DNA of 6,512 bases from Giesbergeria sp. (GTDB lineage: Bacteria; Pseudomonadota; Gammaproteobacteria; Burkholderiales; Burkholderiaceae_C): assembly GCA_017998735.1 (NCBI GenBank), contig JAGOCN010000103.1, positions 1 to 6,512 on the forward strand, in the 5' to 3' direction. The translations under genes and the position numbers were made by a program. How positions within the stretch are numbered: the first letter of the stretch is position 1; every line of letters begins with the position of its first letter. Shown one piece after another: positions 1-5,659 of this stretch. The notes beneath the pieces were generated by a model. It was not told where the DNA came from. It made no database searches and worked only from the letters and a program-made list of their open reading frames with translations.

Positions 1-88
1 CCGGGGAAAAGTGAATGCAGCCGCAGTGCAGCAGCGCCTGCGGGGATTTTAGGTGCTGGGCATTTGCGCCTGGCAAGCGCGTGCCCGG
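1..88. other. Non-coding stretch downstream of exbD
   Basis: This is the 3' flank of exbD and runs to the window edge. Read on the minus strand it shows only a weak imperfect hairpin just after the exbD stop and an AT-rich patch around 48-53 (TAAAAT) that could be a -10 element for a downstream gene lying outside the window. There is no U-tract terminator and no ORF with recognisable protein content. Confidence 0.4.
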
Positions 89-559
89 TCAGCGCGGCGC
101 CGCTGCGCCGGCCGCAGGCACCGCGCCGGCCGAAGCAGGTGCCGCCGCCACCGGTTCGGTGACAAAGCCGATGCGCGACAGCCCGGCCTGCTGCGCCGCG
201 CCCAGCACCTGCACCACGCGCCCGTAGGGCACAGCGGCGTCGGCGCGCAGCTGCACTTCGGTGGCGCGGCTTTGCGCGGCCAGTGCGGCAAAGCGCTGCG
301 CCAGTGCCGCGTCGGCCAGCGGCTGGTCGTTCACGAACACCTGTCCTGCCGGGTCCAGCACCACCGTGACGGACGCGGGCGCCGCGCCCGGCGTGCTGCC
401 GCCGGCGCGTGGCAGGTCCAGCCGGATGGCGCTGGCCAGCAGCGGCGCGGTCAGCAGAAAGATCACCACCAGCACCAGCATCACATCGACCAGCGGCGTG
501 ATGTTGATGTCGCTCATCGGCTGCGGTGCAGCGGTGCGTTCCAGACGCCCAAAGGCCAT
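89..559 (-). CDS. exbD: ExbD/TolR-family biopolymer transport protein
   Basis: This 156-residue protein is the partner of ExbB in an inner-membrane complex that turns proton motive force into work on outer-membrane systems. The N-terminus is short and cytoplasmic, and the family signature SDINITPLVDVMLVLVVIF follows at residues 16-34. That single membrane helix carries the conserved proton-path aspartate D25. The rest is a periplasmic domain ending in an Ala/Pro-rich tail (about residues 137-156). The start at 559 is chosen because the helix then sits at the usual distance from the N-terminus and AAGGGG lies 7 bases upstream. The reading frame stays open further upstream, but that part only shadows the exbB 3' end. 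It follows exbB by 43 bases and is surely co-transcribed. No tonB is in the window, so the choice between ExbD of a TonB system and a TolR-like role is open. Confidence 0.93.
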   Translation of the reverse strand: MAFGRLERTAAPQPMSDINITPLVDVMLVLVVIFLLTAPLLASAIRLDLPRAGGSTPGAAPASVTVVLDPAGQVFVNDQPLADAALAQRFAALAAQSRATEVQLRADAAVPYGRVVQVLGAAQQAGLSRIGFVTEPVAAAPASAGAVPAAGAAAPR

Positions 560-602
560 GGCCGTGCCCCTTTTGTTTTTTGCTTTTGGTTTTGCTTGCG
601 CT
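560..602 (-). promoter_or_regulatory. A-rich exbB-exbD spacer with exbD ribosome binding site
   Basis: The transcribed strand of this spacer is a series of A-runs broken by single C or G (CAAAA-like units) and ends in AAAAGGGG, 7 bases before the exbD ATG. The composition stands out from the GC-rich surroundings. Such unstructured A-rich leaders commonly help ribosome loading; that role here is inference. Confidence 0.5.
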
Positions 603-1370
603 TCAGTCCGCGCCGTCTGCCCAGGCATCGGCATCCTGCGCCGTTGCCGCGCCGGCGGCATTGGCATTGGCATTGGCATTGGCATTGGCAGGAATGCCCG
701 CCGTGTCCAGCAGCAGCGCACGCAGGTCGCGGGCAAAGCCTTCCAGGTCGGCTTCGATCCGGCCAATCTGGCGGCCCAGCACGTTGTAGGCCAGCACCGC
801 CGGAATGGCCACCGCCAGCCCGGCTGCGGTCATCACCAGCGCTTCGCCCACCGGGCCGGCCAGCTTGTCGATGCTGATTTGCCCGGCACTCGCAATGGCG
901 GTCAGTGCGTGGTAAATGCCCCAGACCGTGCCCAGCAGCCCGACAAACGGCGCCGTGCTGCCCACGGTGGCCAGCAGCACCTGGCCAAACTGCAGCGTGC
1001 CCAGCGCCCGGTGCAGGGCATCGCGCAGCACGCGGGTGAGCTGCTGCGCCAGGCTGCCGGCGTGCGCCAGCCGGGCGTGGGAAACGGAAGCAACAGGCGG
1101 GTACGCCACCGCGTGGGCGGCGTCCAGCAGCGGAAGCAGCAGCGCCTCGCGGTCAAAGGCGGTGAACTGCTGGCGCGCCGTGCCCAGGTCGGGCGCCTGC
1201 CAGAAGGCGGTGGTGCAGCGCAGCACATCGCGCCGCGCCCGGTGCAGCAGGCGCAGCTTCCAGCCAATCACCACCCAGCTGCCCACCGACATCGCCAGCA
1301 GCAGCAGCGCCGACGCCTGCGTCACCGCATCGCCCTGCGACAGCCATTGCAGCGCGGCCATGGAATTCAT
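603..1370 (-). CDS. exbB: MotA/TolQ/ExbB proton channel family protein
   Basis: This is a 255-residue inner-membrane channel subunit expected to assemble around ExbD. Hydrophobic segments at about residues 18-38, 126-150 and 173-195 give the usual three-helix plan. GSTAPFVGLLGTVWGIYHAL at 137-156 and the stretch GEALVMTAAGLAVAIPAVLAYN at about 175-196 (key residues G175, T181, A182, P190) are typical of the MotA/TolQ/ExbB domain. The C-terminus is unusual: five Asn-Ala pairs at 228-238 encoded by a hexanucleotide repeat, then an acidic Ala/Asp tail. ATG codons at 1370 and 1361 are both possible starts and a TTG lies at 1376; none has a clear Shine-Dalgarno sequence, and 1370 is preferred because it keeps MNSMAALQW ahead of the helix. 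The gene begins 32 bases after dapB, consistent with one operon. Confidence 0.92.
   Translation of the reverse strand: MNSMAALQWLSQGDAVTQASALLLLAMSVGSWVVIGWKLRLLHRARRDVLRCTTAFWQAPDLGTARQQFTAFDREALLLPLLDAAHAVAYPPVASVSHARLAHAGSLAQQLTRVLRDALHRALGTLQFGQVLLATVGSTAPFVGLLGTVWGIYHALTAIASAGQISIDKLAGPVGEALVMTAAGLAVAIPAVLAYNVLGRQIGRIEADLEGFARDLRALLLDTAGIPANANANANANAAGAATAQDADAWADGAD
657..690 (+). repeat. Hexanucleotide tandem repeat (GGCATT)5 plus partial copy inside exbB
   Basis: Five perfect GGCATT units at 657-686 are followed by GGCA. On the coding strand each unit reads AAT GCC, giving Asn-Ala. Because the unit is six bases, a gain or loss of copies would lengthen or shorten the ExbB tail without shifting the frame. 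Confidence 0.95.
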
Positions 1371-1402
1371 TGGCAAACCGGTGCGGTCAGTGGCCCGGCG
1401 GC

Positions 1403-2245
1403 TCAGTGCAAGCCAAGCACGTCGGCCATGTCGAACAGGCCGTTGGCATGGGCGTCCAGAAAACGCACCGCGCGCAGGCTGCCCTGCGCGTAGGTGGCGC
1501 GGCTGGAGGACTTGTGCGTGATCTCGATGCGCTCACCGGTGCCGGCAAACAGCACCGTGTGGTCGCCCACGATGTCGCCACCGCGGATGGTGGCAAAGCC
1601 GATGCTGGACGGGTCGCGCTCGCCGGTCACGCCTTCGCGGGCGTAAACAGCGCAGTCCTTCAGGTCGCGGCCGAGCGCACCGGCAATCACCTCGCCCATC
1701 TTCAGCGCCGTGCCCGACGGGGCATCGACCTTGTGGCGGTGGTGCGCTTCGATGATTTCAATGTCGTAGCCGGTGGCAAGCGCCTTGGCCGCCATCTCCA
1801 GCAGCTTGAGCGTGACGTTGACGCCCACGCTCATATTGGGCGCCAGCACGATGGCGGTTTTCTGCGCCAGTGCGGCGATATCAGTTTTTTGCATGGCGCT
1901 GAAACCGGTGGTTCCGACCACCGCCTTCACACCCAGCGCACTGCACACCTGCAGGTGCGCCAGTGTGCCCTCGGGCCGGGTGAAGTCGATCAGCACATCG
2001 GCACCCTGCAGGCCCGCGTGCAAATCATCGGTGATCAGCACGCCGCTGGTGTGGCCCAGAAAGGCCGCTGCGTCCTGGCCCAGGCCGGGGCTGCCGGCCA
2101 CGTCCAGTGCGCCGGCCAGCACGCAGTCGCCACTGCCCTGAATGGCCTCTATCAGCATGCGGCCCATGCGGCCAGATGCGCCAGCCACCGCCACGCGGTG
2201 CAATGCGGCAGAGGGTGCGGCAGGGGTGGCAGCAGTGCCTGTCAT
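1403..2245 (-). CDS. dapB: 4-hydroxy-tetrahydrodipicolinate reductase
   Basis: DapB reduces the cyclic product of DapA, with NAD(P)H, to tetrahydrodipicolinate in the diaminopimelate route to lysine and peptidoglycan cross-links. The 280-residue length fits the family (about 270). The Rossmann motif GASGRMG is at 22-28 after a beta strand, GTTG at 111-114 lines the cofactor site, and the family signature [15 protein letters not shown] at 166-180 contains the catalytic histidine pair 168/169, Lys172 and the substrate-binding SGT. The start at 2245 is preferred because AGGA lies 6 bases upstream. A TTG at 2272 would add nine residues but has no ribosome site. The N-terminal 15 residues before the first strand are Ala/Thr/Pro-rich and probably disordered. 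It lies between bamE and exbB in the same direction. Confidence 0.97.
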   Translation of the reverse strand: MTGTAATPAAPSAALHRVAVAGASGRMGRMLIEAIQGSGDCVLAGALDVAGSPGLGQDAAAFLGHTSGVLITDDLHAGLQGADVLIDFTRPEGTLAHLQVCSALGVKAVVGTTGFSAMQKTDIAALAQKTAIVLAPNMSVGVNVTLKLLEMAAKALATGYDIEIIEAHHRHKVDAPSGTALKMGEVIAGALGRDLKDCAVYAREGVTGERDPSSIGFATIRGGDIVGDHTVLFAGTGERIEITHKSSSRATYAQGSLRAVRFLDAHANGLFDMADVLGLH

Positions 2246-2396
2246 GTGAATTCCTGGAAAGAAGAGAGACAAAAGGAAAGGGGCCGGGCTGGCCAGAAGG
2301 GCAGCAAAACCCGGAAAAGTCCGTCAAAACCCTGCCAGCCGGCGCGGTCGCCTGCAAGCGCAGGCCTTTTCAAGGCGCAGGCCAGCGCCGCCCGGC
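2246..2396. other. bamE-dapB spacer with overlapping alternative hairpins
   Basis: The 151-base gap holds GCCTGC at 2350-2355, which can pair with GCAGGC at 2360-2365 (loop AAGC) or with a second GCAGGC at 2377-2382. GCCTT/AAGGC at 2364-2368 and 2372-2376 forms a further stem that conflicts with the first. All lie just downstream of bamE in its transcript. Read on the minus strand no T-run follows, so this is not a standard intrinsic terminator. A TTGACG hexamer (minus strand, about 2320-2325) resembles a -35 but lacks a suitable -10. I see no small gene. Confidence 0.4.
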
Positions 2397-2942
2397 TCAG
2401 AGGGCCGACGCAGGCTCCAGCGGCGGGTAGCTCACCGGGGCGGCCGGCAGGGCGGGCGCAGCCGGGGGCATGGTGCGGCCCGGAAAGCGCGCCAGCTGCG
2501 CATCGGTGGCCTGCAGGGACGGTGCCTTGCGCGGCGCCTTGCCGGTGCCGAGCGTGGCGACAAATTCGCTTTCGGTGGGCATTTCGTCGCCCTCGGCGCG
2601 CACAAACCGCTCGCCTTCGAAGAACACGGCGAGCTTGCGCGTCTGCAGTTCGGCGCCCGGGCGCTTGAGTGTGAACACGTAGTCCCAGCGGTTGTCGTGG
2701 AACAGGCTGGTGACCAGCGGCGTGCCCAGAAGGTCGCGCACCTGCTGGCGCCCCATGCCCGGCTGCAGCGCCTGCACCTGTTCGCGCGAGACAAAATTGC
2801 CTTGCACCACATCGATCTTGTAGGGAGTGACGACGCCGACCAGGCGGCTGGTGGCACTGTCGAAACTGCTGCAGGCGGCCAGGGCGGCGCCAATCAACAG
2901 GGTCAGGCCCAGACGGGCACTGCGATGGGCTTTGGCAGACAT
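2397..2942 (-). CDS. bamE: Outer membrane protein assembly factor BamE (SmpA/OmlA lipoprotein)
   Basis: BamE is a small lipoprotein of the beta-barrel assembly (BAM) complex, anchored on the periplasmic face of the outer membrane. The start at 2942 gives a signal peptide with basic residues at 4-10, a hydrophobic stretch and a lipobox LAAC with the lipidated cysteine at residue 24. The SmpA/OmlA core follows: YKIDVVQGN at 41-49, PGM...QVRDLLGTPLV at 61-77 and the conserved RWDYVF at 85-90. The 181-residue length exceeds the E. coli protein (about 113) because of a Pro/Ala-rich C-terminal extension from about residue 134. An upstream extension of the frame would only overlap fur antisense and would bury the signal peptide. 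The bases before the ATG are pyrimidine-rich, with no Shine-Dalgarno match. It is divergent from fur, an arrangement known from Pseudomonas and Xanthomonas (omlA-fur). Confidence 0.94.
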   Translation of the reverse strand: MSAKAHRSARLGLTLLIGAALAACSSFDSATSRLVGVVTPYKIDVVQGNFVSREQVQALQPGMGRQQVRDLLGTPLVTSLFHDNRWDYVFTLKRPGAELQTRKLAVFFEGERFVRAEGDEMPTESEFVATLGTGKAPRKAPSLQATDAQLARFPGRTMPPAAPALPAAPVSYPPLEPASAL

Positions 2943-2963
2943 GGGGGAGAAAAGGGCGGAGGC

Positions 2964-2969
2964 TATGAT
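2964..2969 (+). promoter_or_regulatory. Candidate -10 element of fur promoter
   Basis: TATGAT matches TATAAT at five of six positions and would start the fur transcript near 2976, giving a leader of about 70 bases. The expected -35 position is G-rich and a poor match, so the promoter would need an activator or be weak. It sits in the same dyad as the bamE -10 on the other strand. Confidence 0.3.
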
Positions 2970-2975
2970 GATTTC

Positions 2976-2981
2976 ATTGTA
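2976..2981 (-). promoter_or_regulatory. Candidate -10 element of bamE promoter
   Basis: The minus strand reads TACAAT, five of six matches to TATAAT, placing a start site near 2969 and a leader of about 26 bases. No good -35 is seen at 16-18 bases; TTGGCG lies 20 bases upstream, which is too far to be convincing. The element is inside the AT-rich dyad. Confidence 0.35.
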
Positions 2982-3045
2982 GCGGCAGGCCTTTGCCGGC
3001 CCGCCAACCACGGCACTTTGTCCAAGGGTGTGGGAGACTGGGCAC

Positions 3046-3471
3046 ATGAACATCGACGAACTCAAGAACACGGGGCTGAAAGCCACGCTGCCGCGCCTGA
3101 AGATCCTGGAGATCTTCCAGAAGGGCGAGCAGCGCCACATGACGGCGGAAGACGTGTTCCGCGTGCTGCTGGAAGAGCGCTCCGACATCGGCCTGGCCAC
3201 CGTGTACCGGGTGCTGATGCAGTTCGAGCAGGCAGGCCTCTTGGTGCGCAGCAATTTCGATGGCGGCAAGGCCATCTACGAACTCGACGAAGGCCAGCAC
3301 CACGACCACTTTGTCTGCACCGCCTGCGGCAAGGTGGAAGAGTTCTTTGACCCCGAGATTGAAAAACGCCAGCAGATCATTGCCAAGGCCAAAGGCTGGG
3401 TGGTGCGCGACCACACCATGGCGCTGTACGGCCATTGCGCCGAATGCGCAAAAACCAGGCAAGGCAAGTGA
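3046..3471 (+). CDS. fur: Ferric uptake regulator Fur
   Basis: Fur is a dimeric cytoplasmic repressor that binds Fur boxes when loaded with ferrous iron and controls iron uptake and storage genes. The 141-residue length is standard. The winged-helix domain covers about residues 1-80, with TLPRLKIL at 14-21 and the recognition region [11 protein letters not shown] at 47-57. The dimerisation and metal domain contains HHDH at 85-88, the CTAC zinc pair C91/C94, H123, and a second HCAEC pair C131/C134, so both the structural zinc and regulatory metal ligands look intact. The ATG at 3046 is chosen because GGGAGA lies 8 bases upstream; a GTG at 3028 would add six residues. The gene diverges from bamE and converges on hprK. 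Zur and PerR relatives are less likely given the N-terminal match and the bamE neighbour. Confidence 0.96.
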   Translation: MNIDELKNTGLKATLPRLKILEIFQKGEQRHMTAEDVFRVLLEERSDIGLATVYRVLMQFEQAGLLVRSNFDGGKAIYELDEGQHHDHFVCTACGKVEEFFDPEIEKRQQIIAKAKGWVVRDHTMALYGHCAECAKTRQGK

Positions 3472-3487
3472 ATTGATGTAATGTGAG

Positions 3488-3532
3488 GTCGGCCCTGCCG
3501 GTGGCGCTGCGCGGTTGCCTCCCGGCGCCGAC
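3488..3532. terminator. Nested inverted repeat between convergent fur and hprK
   Basis: GTCGGC at 3488-3493 pairs with GCCGAC at 3527-3532. Inside, GCCGG at about 3497-3501 pairs with CCGGC at about 3522-3526, with a further GGC/GCC step towards the loop. The position 16 bases after the fur stop and 11 bases beyond the hprK stop suits a shared bidirectional transcription end. Neither strand shows a T-run after the stem, so it would not be a classical intrinsic terminator. Confidence 0.4.
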
Positions 3533-3543
3533 GAGATTCAGCT

Positions 3544-4503
3544 TCAGTTGCCGTTGCCGTTCTGGTCCATGGCGCGGCGGTGGCGCTCGACGAATTCCTG
3601 GTAGGTGTCGATGCCGCGCAGCTGCAGCACGGTGTTGCGCACCGCCGCTTCGACCAGCACGGCAATGTTGCGCCCGGCCACCACCTGGATCACCACCTTG
3701 AGCACCGGCACGCCCAGCACGTCCTGGGTCAGCGGCTCGTAGGGCAGGCGCTCGTATTCGCGCTCCATGGTTTCCTTGCGCACCAAGTGCACGATCAGCT
3801 TGAGGCGCATCTTGCGCCGCACTGCCGTCTCGCCAAAGATGGCGCGGATGTCGAGCAGGCCGATGCCGCGCACCTCCAGCAGGTTCTGCAGCAGGTCGGG
3901 GCACTTGCCCTCGATGGTGGTCTGGCTGATGCGGTACAGGTCCACCGCGTCGTCCGCCACCAGCCCCTGGCCACGCGAGATCAGTTCCAGCCCCAGCTCG
4001 CTCTTGCCCAGGCCCGACTCGCCCGTGATCAGCACCCCCAGCCCCAGAATGTCCATGAACACGCCGTGCATGGTGGTGCGGTCGGCAAAGTGCTTGGACA
4101 GGTAGGTGCGCAGCACATCGATGACAAAGGCCGACGATTCGCGCGTGGAAAACATCGGCAGCTGCGCGCGTTCGCACATCGACAGCAGGGCGTCGGGCGC
4201 GGTCTGGCCGTCGGCCAGCACCAGCACCGGGGGTTCAAGCGTGACGATGCGCGCCACGCGGCGCTGGCAGTCGGCATGCGAGCCGTTCAGCAGGTAGGCG
4301 ATTTCGCGCTGGCCCAGCACCTGGGCGCGGTAGGGGTGGATGTAGTTCAGGTAGCCAACCAGGTCGGCGCCCGAACGCGCAGCGCTCACCGCCACTTCGT
4401 CAAAGCGGCGCTCGGACGCGCCCAGGCCGGCCACCCACTCCCATTTGAGCGAGGTGCGAAACTCCTCAAACAGGGCATCGGCACTGACAAAGTTGGGTTT
4501 CAC
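3544..4503 (-). CDS. hprK: HPr kinase/phosphorylase
   Basis: HprK phosphorylates and dephosphorylates a serine of HPr-type phosphocarriers; in proteobacteria it usually acts within a regulatory rather than sugar-importing PTS. The 319-residue product has the N-terminal domain (about 1-130), then the HGV segment with H146, the P-loop GESGLGKS at 161-168, ADDAV at 183-187 with paired acidic residues D184/D185, and the family signature [17 protein letters not shown] at 208-224. The start is a GTG at 4503, giving the family-like N-terminus (M)[14 protein letters not shown]; upstream residues in the open frame are low-complexity and arginine-rich. No Shine-Dalgarno sequence is seen. The C-terminus ends in Asn-Gly repeats. 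The gene follows ptsN after 88 bases. No HPr or enzyme I gene is in the window. Confidence 0.95.
   Translation of the reverse strand: MKPNFVSADALFEEFRTSLKWEWVAGLGASERRFDEVAVSAARSGADLVGYLNYIHPYRAQVLGQREIAYLLNGSHADCQRRVARIVTLEPPVLVLADGQTAPDALLSMCERAQLPMFSTRESSAFVIDVLRTYLSKHFADRTTMHGVFMDILGLGVLITGESGLGKSELGLELISRGQGLVADDAVDLYRISQTTIEGKCPDLLQNLLEVRGIGLLDIRAIFGETAVRRKMRLKLIVHLVRKETMEREYERLPYEPLTQDVLGVPVLKVVIQVVAGRNIAVLVEAAVRNTVLQLRGIDTYQEFVERHRRAMDQNGNGN
3547..3561 (+). repeat. Short hexanucleotide repeat (GTTGCC)2.5 at hprK 3' end
   Basis: Two GTTGCC units and a half unit encode, on the minus strand, the last residues NGNGN of HprK. It is short, so it may be chance, but it mirrors the Asn-Ala tail coding repeat in exbB. 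Confidence 0.7.
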
Positions 4504-4591
4504 GGCAGAGCGGTGGCCGCGCCGGGCACCACGGGCAGGAGCGACAAGGAAAAAGCGTTCAAGGCCACGGCGCTGGCGCCCCGCCTGCTGC

Positions 4592-5059
4592 TCAGACGAC
4601 CTGCGTCGACTGCCAGCCGGCAATCATGGCGTGCAGTTCAGCGGCGTCGGTGCTGGCCTTGAGGCGCTCGCGCAGTGCGCCATCGCTCAGCAGCTCGGCA
4701 ATTTCCGACAGGATTTCCAGGTGTTTCTGCGTGGCGGCCTCTGGCACCAGCAAAAAGATCAGCAGGCCCACGGGCTGCTCATCGGGGGCATCGAAGCCGA
4801 TCGGGCGCTCCAGCTGGAACACCGCCGCCATGGGCGATTTCAGCCCCTTGATGCGGCCGTGCGGAATGGCAACACCATGGCCAAGGCCGGTGGAGCCGAG
4901 GCGCTCGCGGGCAAACAGGCTGTCGGTGACCAGCGCGCGCGACAGGCCGTGCAGGCTCTCGAACAGCAGACCGGCTTCTTCAAAAGCACGCTTCTTGCTG
5001 GTGGCGTCAACGCTCACCAGCACTTGGGCGGCAGGCAGGATGGAGGACAGGCGGTTCAT
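4592..5059 (-). CDS. ptsN: PTS IIA-like nitrogen-regulatory protein (EIIA-Ntr)
   Basis: EIIA-Ntr is the terminal phospho-acceptor of the nitrogen PTS; it does not import sugar but acts through its phosphorylation state on potassium, nitrogen and envelope regulation. The 155-residue protein is a single EIIA fructose/mannitol-type domain. The active-site motif [10 protein letters not shown] at 60-69 contains the phosphorylated histidine, H67, equivalent to His73 in E. coli Pts[20 protein letters not shown] at 98-116 is the second conserved block. The ATG at 5059 places the domain at the normal distance from the N-terminus. No Shine-Dalgarno is visible and a CATAAT hexamer is only 14 bases upstream. 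It sits between hpf and hprK, a cluster seen in many proteobacteria, often next to rpoN. Confidence 0.95.
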   Translation of the reverse strand: MNRLSSILPAAQVLVSVDATSKKRAFEEAGLLFESLHGLSRALVTDSLFARERLGSTGLGHGVAIPHGRIKGLKSPMAAVFQLERPIGFDAPDEQPVGLLIFLLVPEAATQKHLEILSEIAELLSDGALRERLKASTDAAELHAMIAGWQSTQVV

Positions 5060-5073
5060 GGCAGTAGGGGCGG

Positions 5074-5079
5074 ATTATG
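5074..5079 (-). promoter_or_regulatory. Candidate -10 element directly upstream of ptsN
   Basis: The minus strand reads TGCATAATCC, so CATAAT (five of six) is preceded by a TG-like extension. Transcription would begin around 5066-5068 and leave a leader of about 7-9 bases, matching the missing Shine-Dalgarno site. No recognisable -35 is present at 17 bases. Confidence 0.3.
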
Positions 5080-5153
5080 CACCCCACAGCGTAACGCCTT
5101 GGCACCCGGCCGGTGCGCAAAAAACCACCCGGCCAAGGGATGCACAGCGCGGG

Positions 5154-5170
5154 GCGGCCGGCCCGGCCGC
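5154..5170. terminator. Perfect GC hairpin after hpf
   Basis: GCGGCCGG at 5154-5161 and CCGGCCGC at 5163-5170 are perfect complements around a single base, 19 bases downstream of the hpf stop. In practice the inner pairs open to form the loop. The nearest T-run on the minus strand (5124-5119) is about 30 bases further on, too far for an intrinsic terminator, so this is a partial terminator or an RNA stability element at best. Confidence 0.35.
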
Positions 5171-5189
5171 AGGCTGGCAACCGTGCAGC

Positions 5190-5522
5190 TCACACCGGCT
5201 CGCGGCGGCGGGCGTCGAAATGGTGGTCCTGCAGGCGGTCCTTGTGGCGCACCACCTGGCGGTCCATCTTGTCCACCAGCTCGTCCACGGCGGCGTACAG
5301 GTCTTCGTGCGCGGACTCGGCAAACAGGTCGCTGCCCTTGACACGGATGTTGCACTCGGCGCGCTGGCGCTTTTCCTTTTCCCGCATGTTTTCCACCGTG
5401 AGCAGTACGCGCACGTCCACCACCTGGTCGAAATGGCGCGTGATGCGGTCGAGCTTTCCGGTGACATAGGTGCGCAGTGCAGGCGTCACGTCGATGTGGT
5501 GGCCGCTGATCGTCAGGTTCAT
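5190..5522 (-). CDS. hpf: Ribosome hibernation promoting factor, short HPF/YfiA family
   Basis: HPF binds the 30S decoding centre in stationary phase or stress, blocking tRNA and mRNA and promoting inactive 100S ribosomes. The 110-residue protein is the short form, with no extra C-terminal dimerisation domain. It opens with [20 protein letters not shown] (1-20), the first strand and helix, contains the [17 protein letters not shown] segment at about 54-70, and ends with the family helix [18 protein letters not shown] at 72-89 followed by a basic, His-rich tail. AGGAG lies 8 bases before the ATG at 5522. The gene leads the hpf-ptsN-hprK cluster. rpoN, its usual upstream neighbour, is absent here; purC is divergent instead. 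Confidence 0.94.
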   Translation of the reverse strand: MNLTISGHHIDVTPALRTYVTGKLDRITRHFDQVVDVRVLLTVENMREKEKRQRAECNIRVKGSDLFAESAHEDLYAAVDELVDKMDRQVVRHKDRLQDHHFDARRREPV

Positions 5523-5558
5523 GAACAGTTCTCCTGGGGCTCAAGGGAAATGAAAACC

Positions 5559-5625
5559 GCTGCCGGGCGCTGCGCAGGGGCAGCCGCCCTGCAGCGGGCA
5601 AGGCGCCAGGCCGGCTGCCTGGGGC
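5559..5625. promoter_or_regulatory. Three tandem hairpins in the probable hpf leader
   Basis: GCTGCC/GGCAGC arms lie at 5559-5564 and 5579-5584; GCCC/GGGC arms at 5586-5589 and 5596-5599; CCAGGC/GCCTGG arms at 5606-5611 and 5617-5622, with two more outer pairs after one mismatch. They are consecutive and would fill most of the leader between the candidate start site and the ribosome site. Confidence 0.4.
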
Positions 5626-5630
5626 AAACC

Positions 5631-5659
5631 ACTATGCGCCGGCGCAGCCCTGCTGGCAA
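5631..5659 (-). promoter_or_regulatory. Candidate sigma-70 promoter of hpf
   Basis: On the minus strand TTGCCA (5659-5654, five of six to TTGACA) is followed after exactly 17 bases by CATAGT (5636-5631, four of six to TATAAT). Transcription would start near 5624, giving a leader of about 100 bases to the hpf ATG. Confidence 0.4.

Larger units (their letters stand above)
2962..2983. promoter_or_regulatory. AT-rich dyad between bamE and fur, candidate Fur operator
   Basis: The dyad reads GCTA-N2-ATGA-N2-TCAT-N2-TAGC with 16 of 22 positions symmetric about 2972/2973. Each half resembles half of the Fur box: TATGATGAT matches the first nine bases of GATAATGATAATCATTATC at seven positions, and TTCATTGTA resembles the other half, with the centre one base shorter than in the classic 19-mer. 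The site lies 20 bases from the bamE start and 62 from the fur start. Fur binding is inference. Confidence 0.4.

Noticed and set aside
571..599. T-rich run on the plus strand as a terminator
   Set aside because: No plus-strand gene precedes it and no stem sits before it; on the real coding strand it is an A-rich spacer upstream of exbD.
657..690. CRISPR-like repeat array
   Set aside because: The unit is six bases with no spacers; it is a coding microsatellite.
2350..2370. GCCTGC-AAGC-GCAGGC stem followed by CTTTTC as an intrinsic terminator on the plus strand
   Set aside because: Geometry is terminator-like, but no plus-strand transcript is expected here and the T-run is only four bases; on the minus strand no T-run follows.
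1370..2668. Long plus-strand open frame of 432 codons opposite dapB and bamE
   Set aside because: It is antisense to two clearly recognised genes, its translation is rich in Arg, Ala, Gly and His without family resemblance, and such frames are expected in GC-rich DNA.
3580..4662. Plus-strand open frame of 360 codons opposite hprK
   Set aside because: It mirrors hprK codon positions and has a His/Gln/Ala-rich translation. HprK has all family motifs, so this is a shadow.
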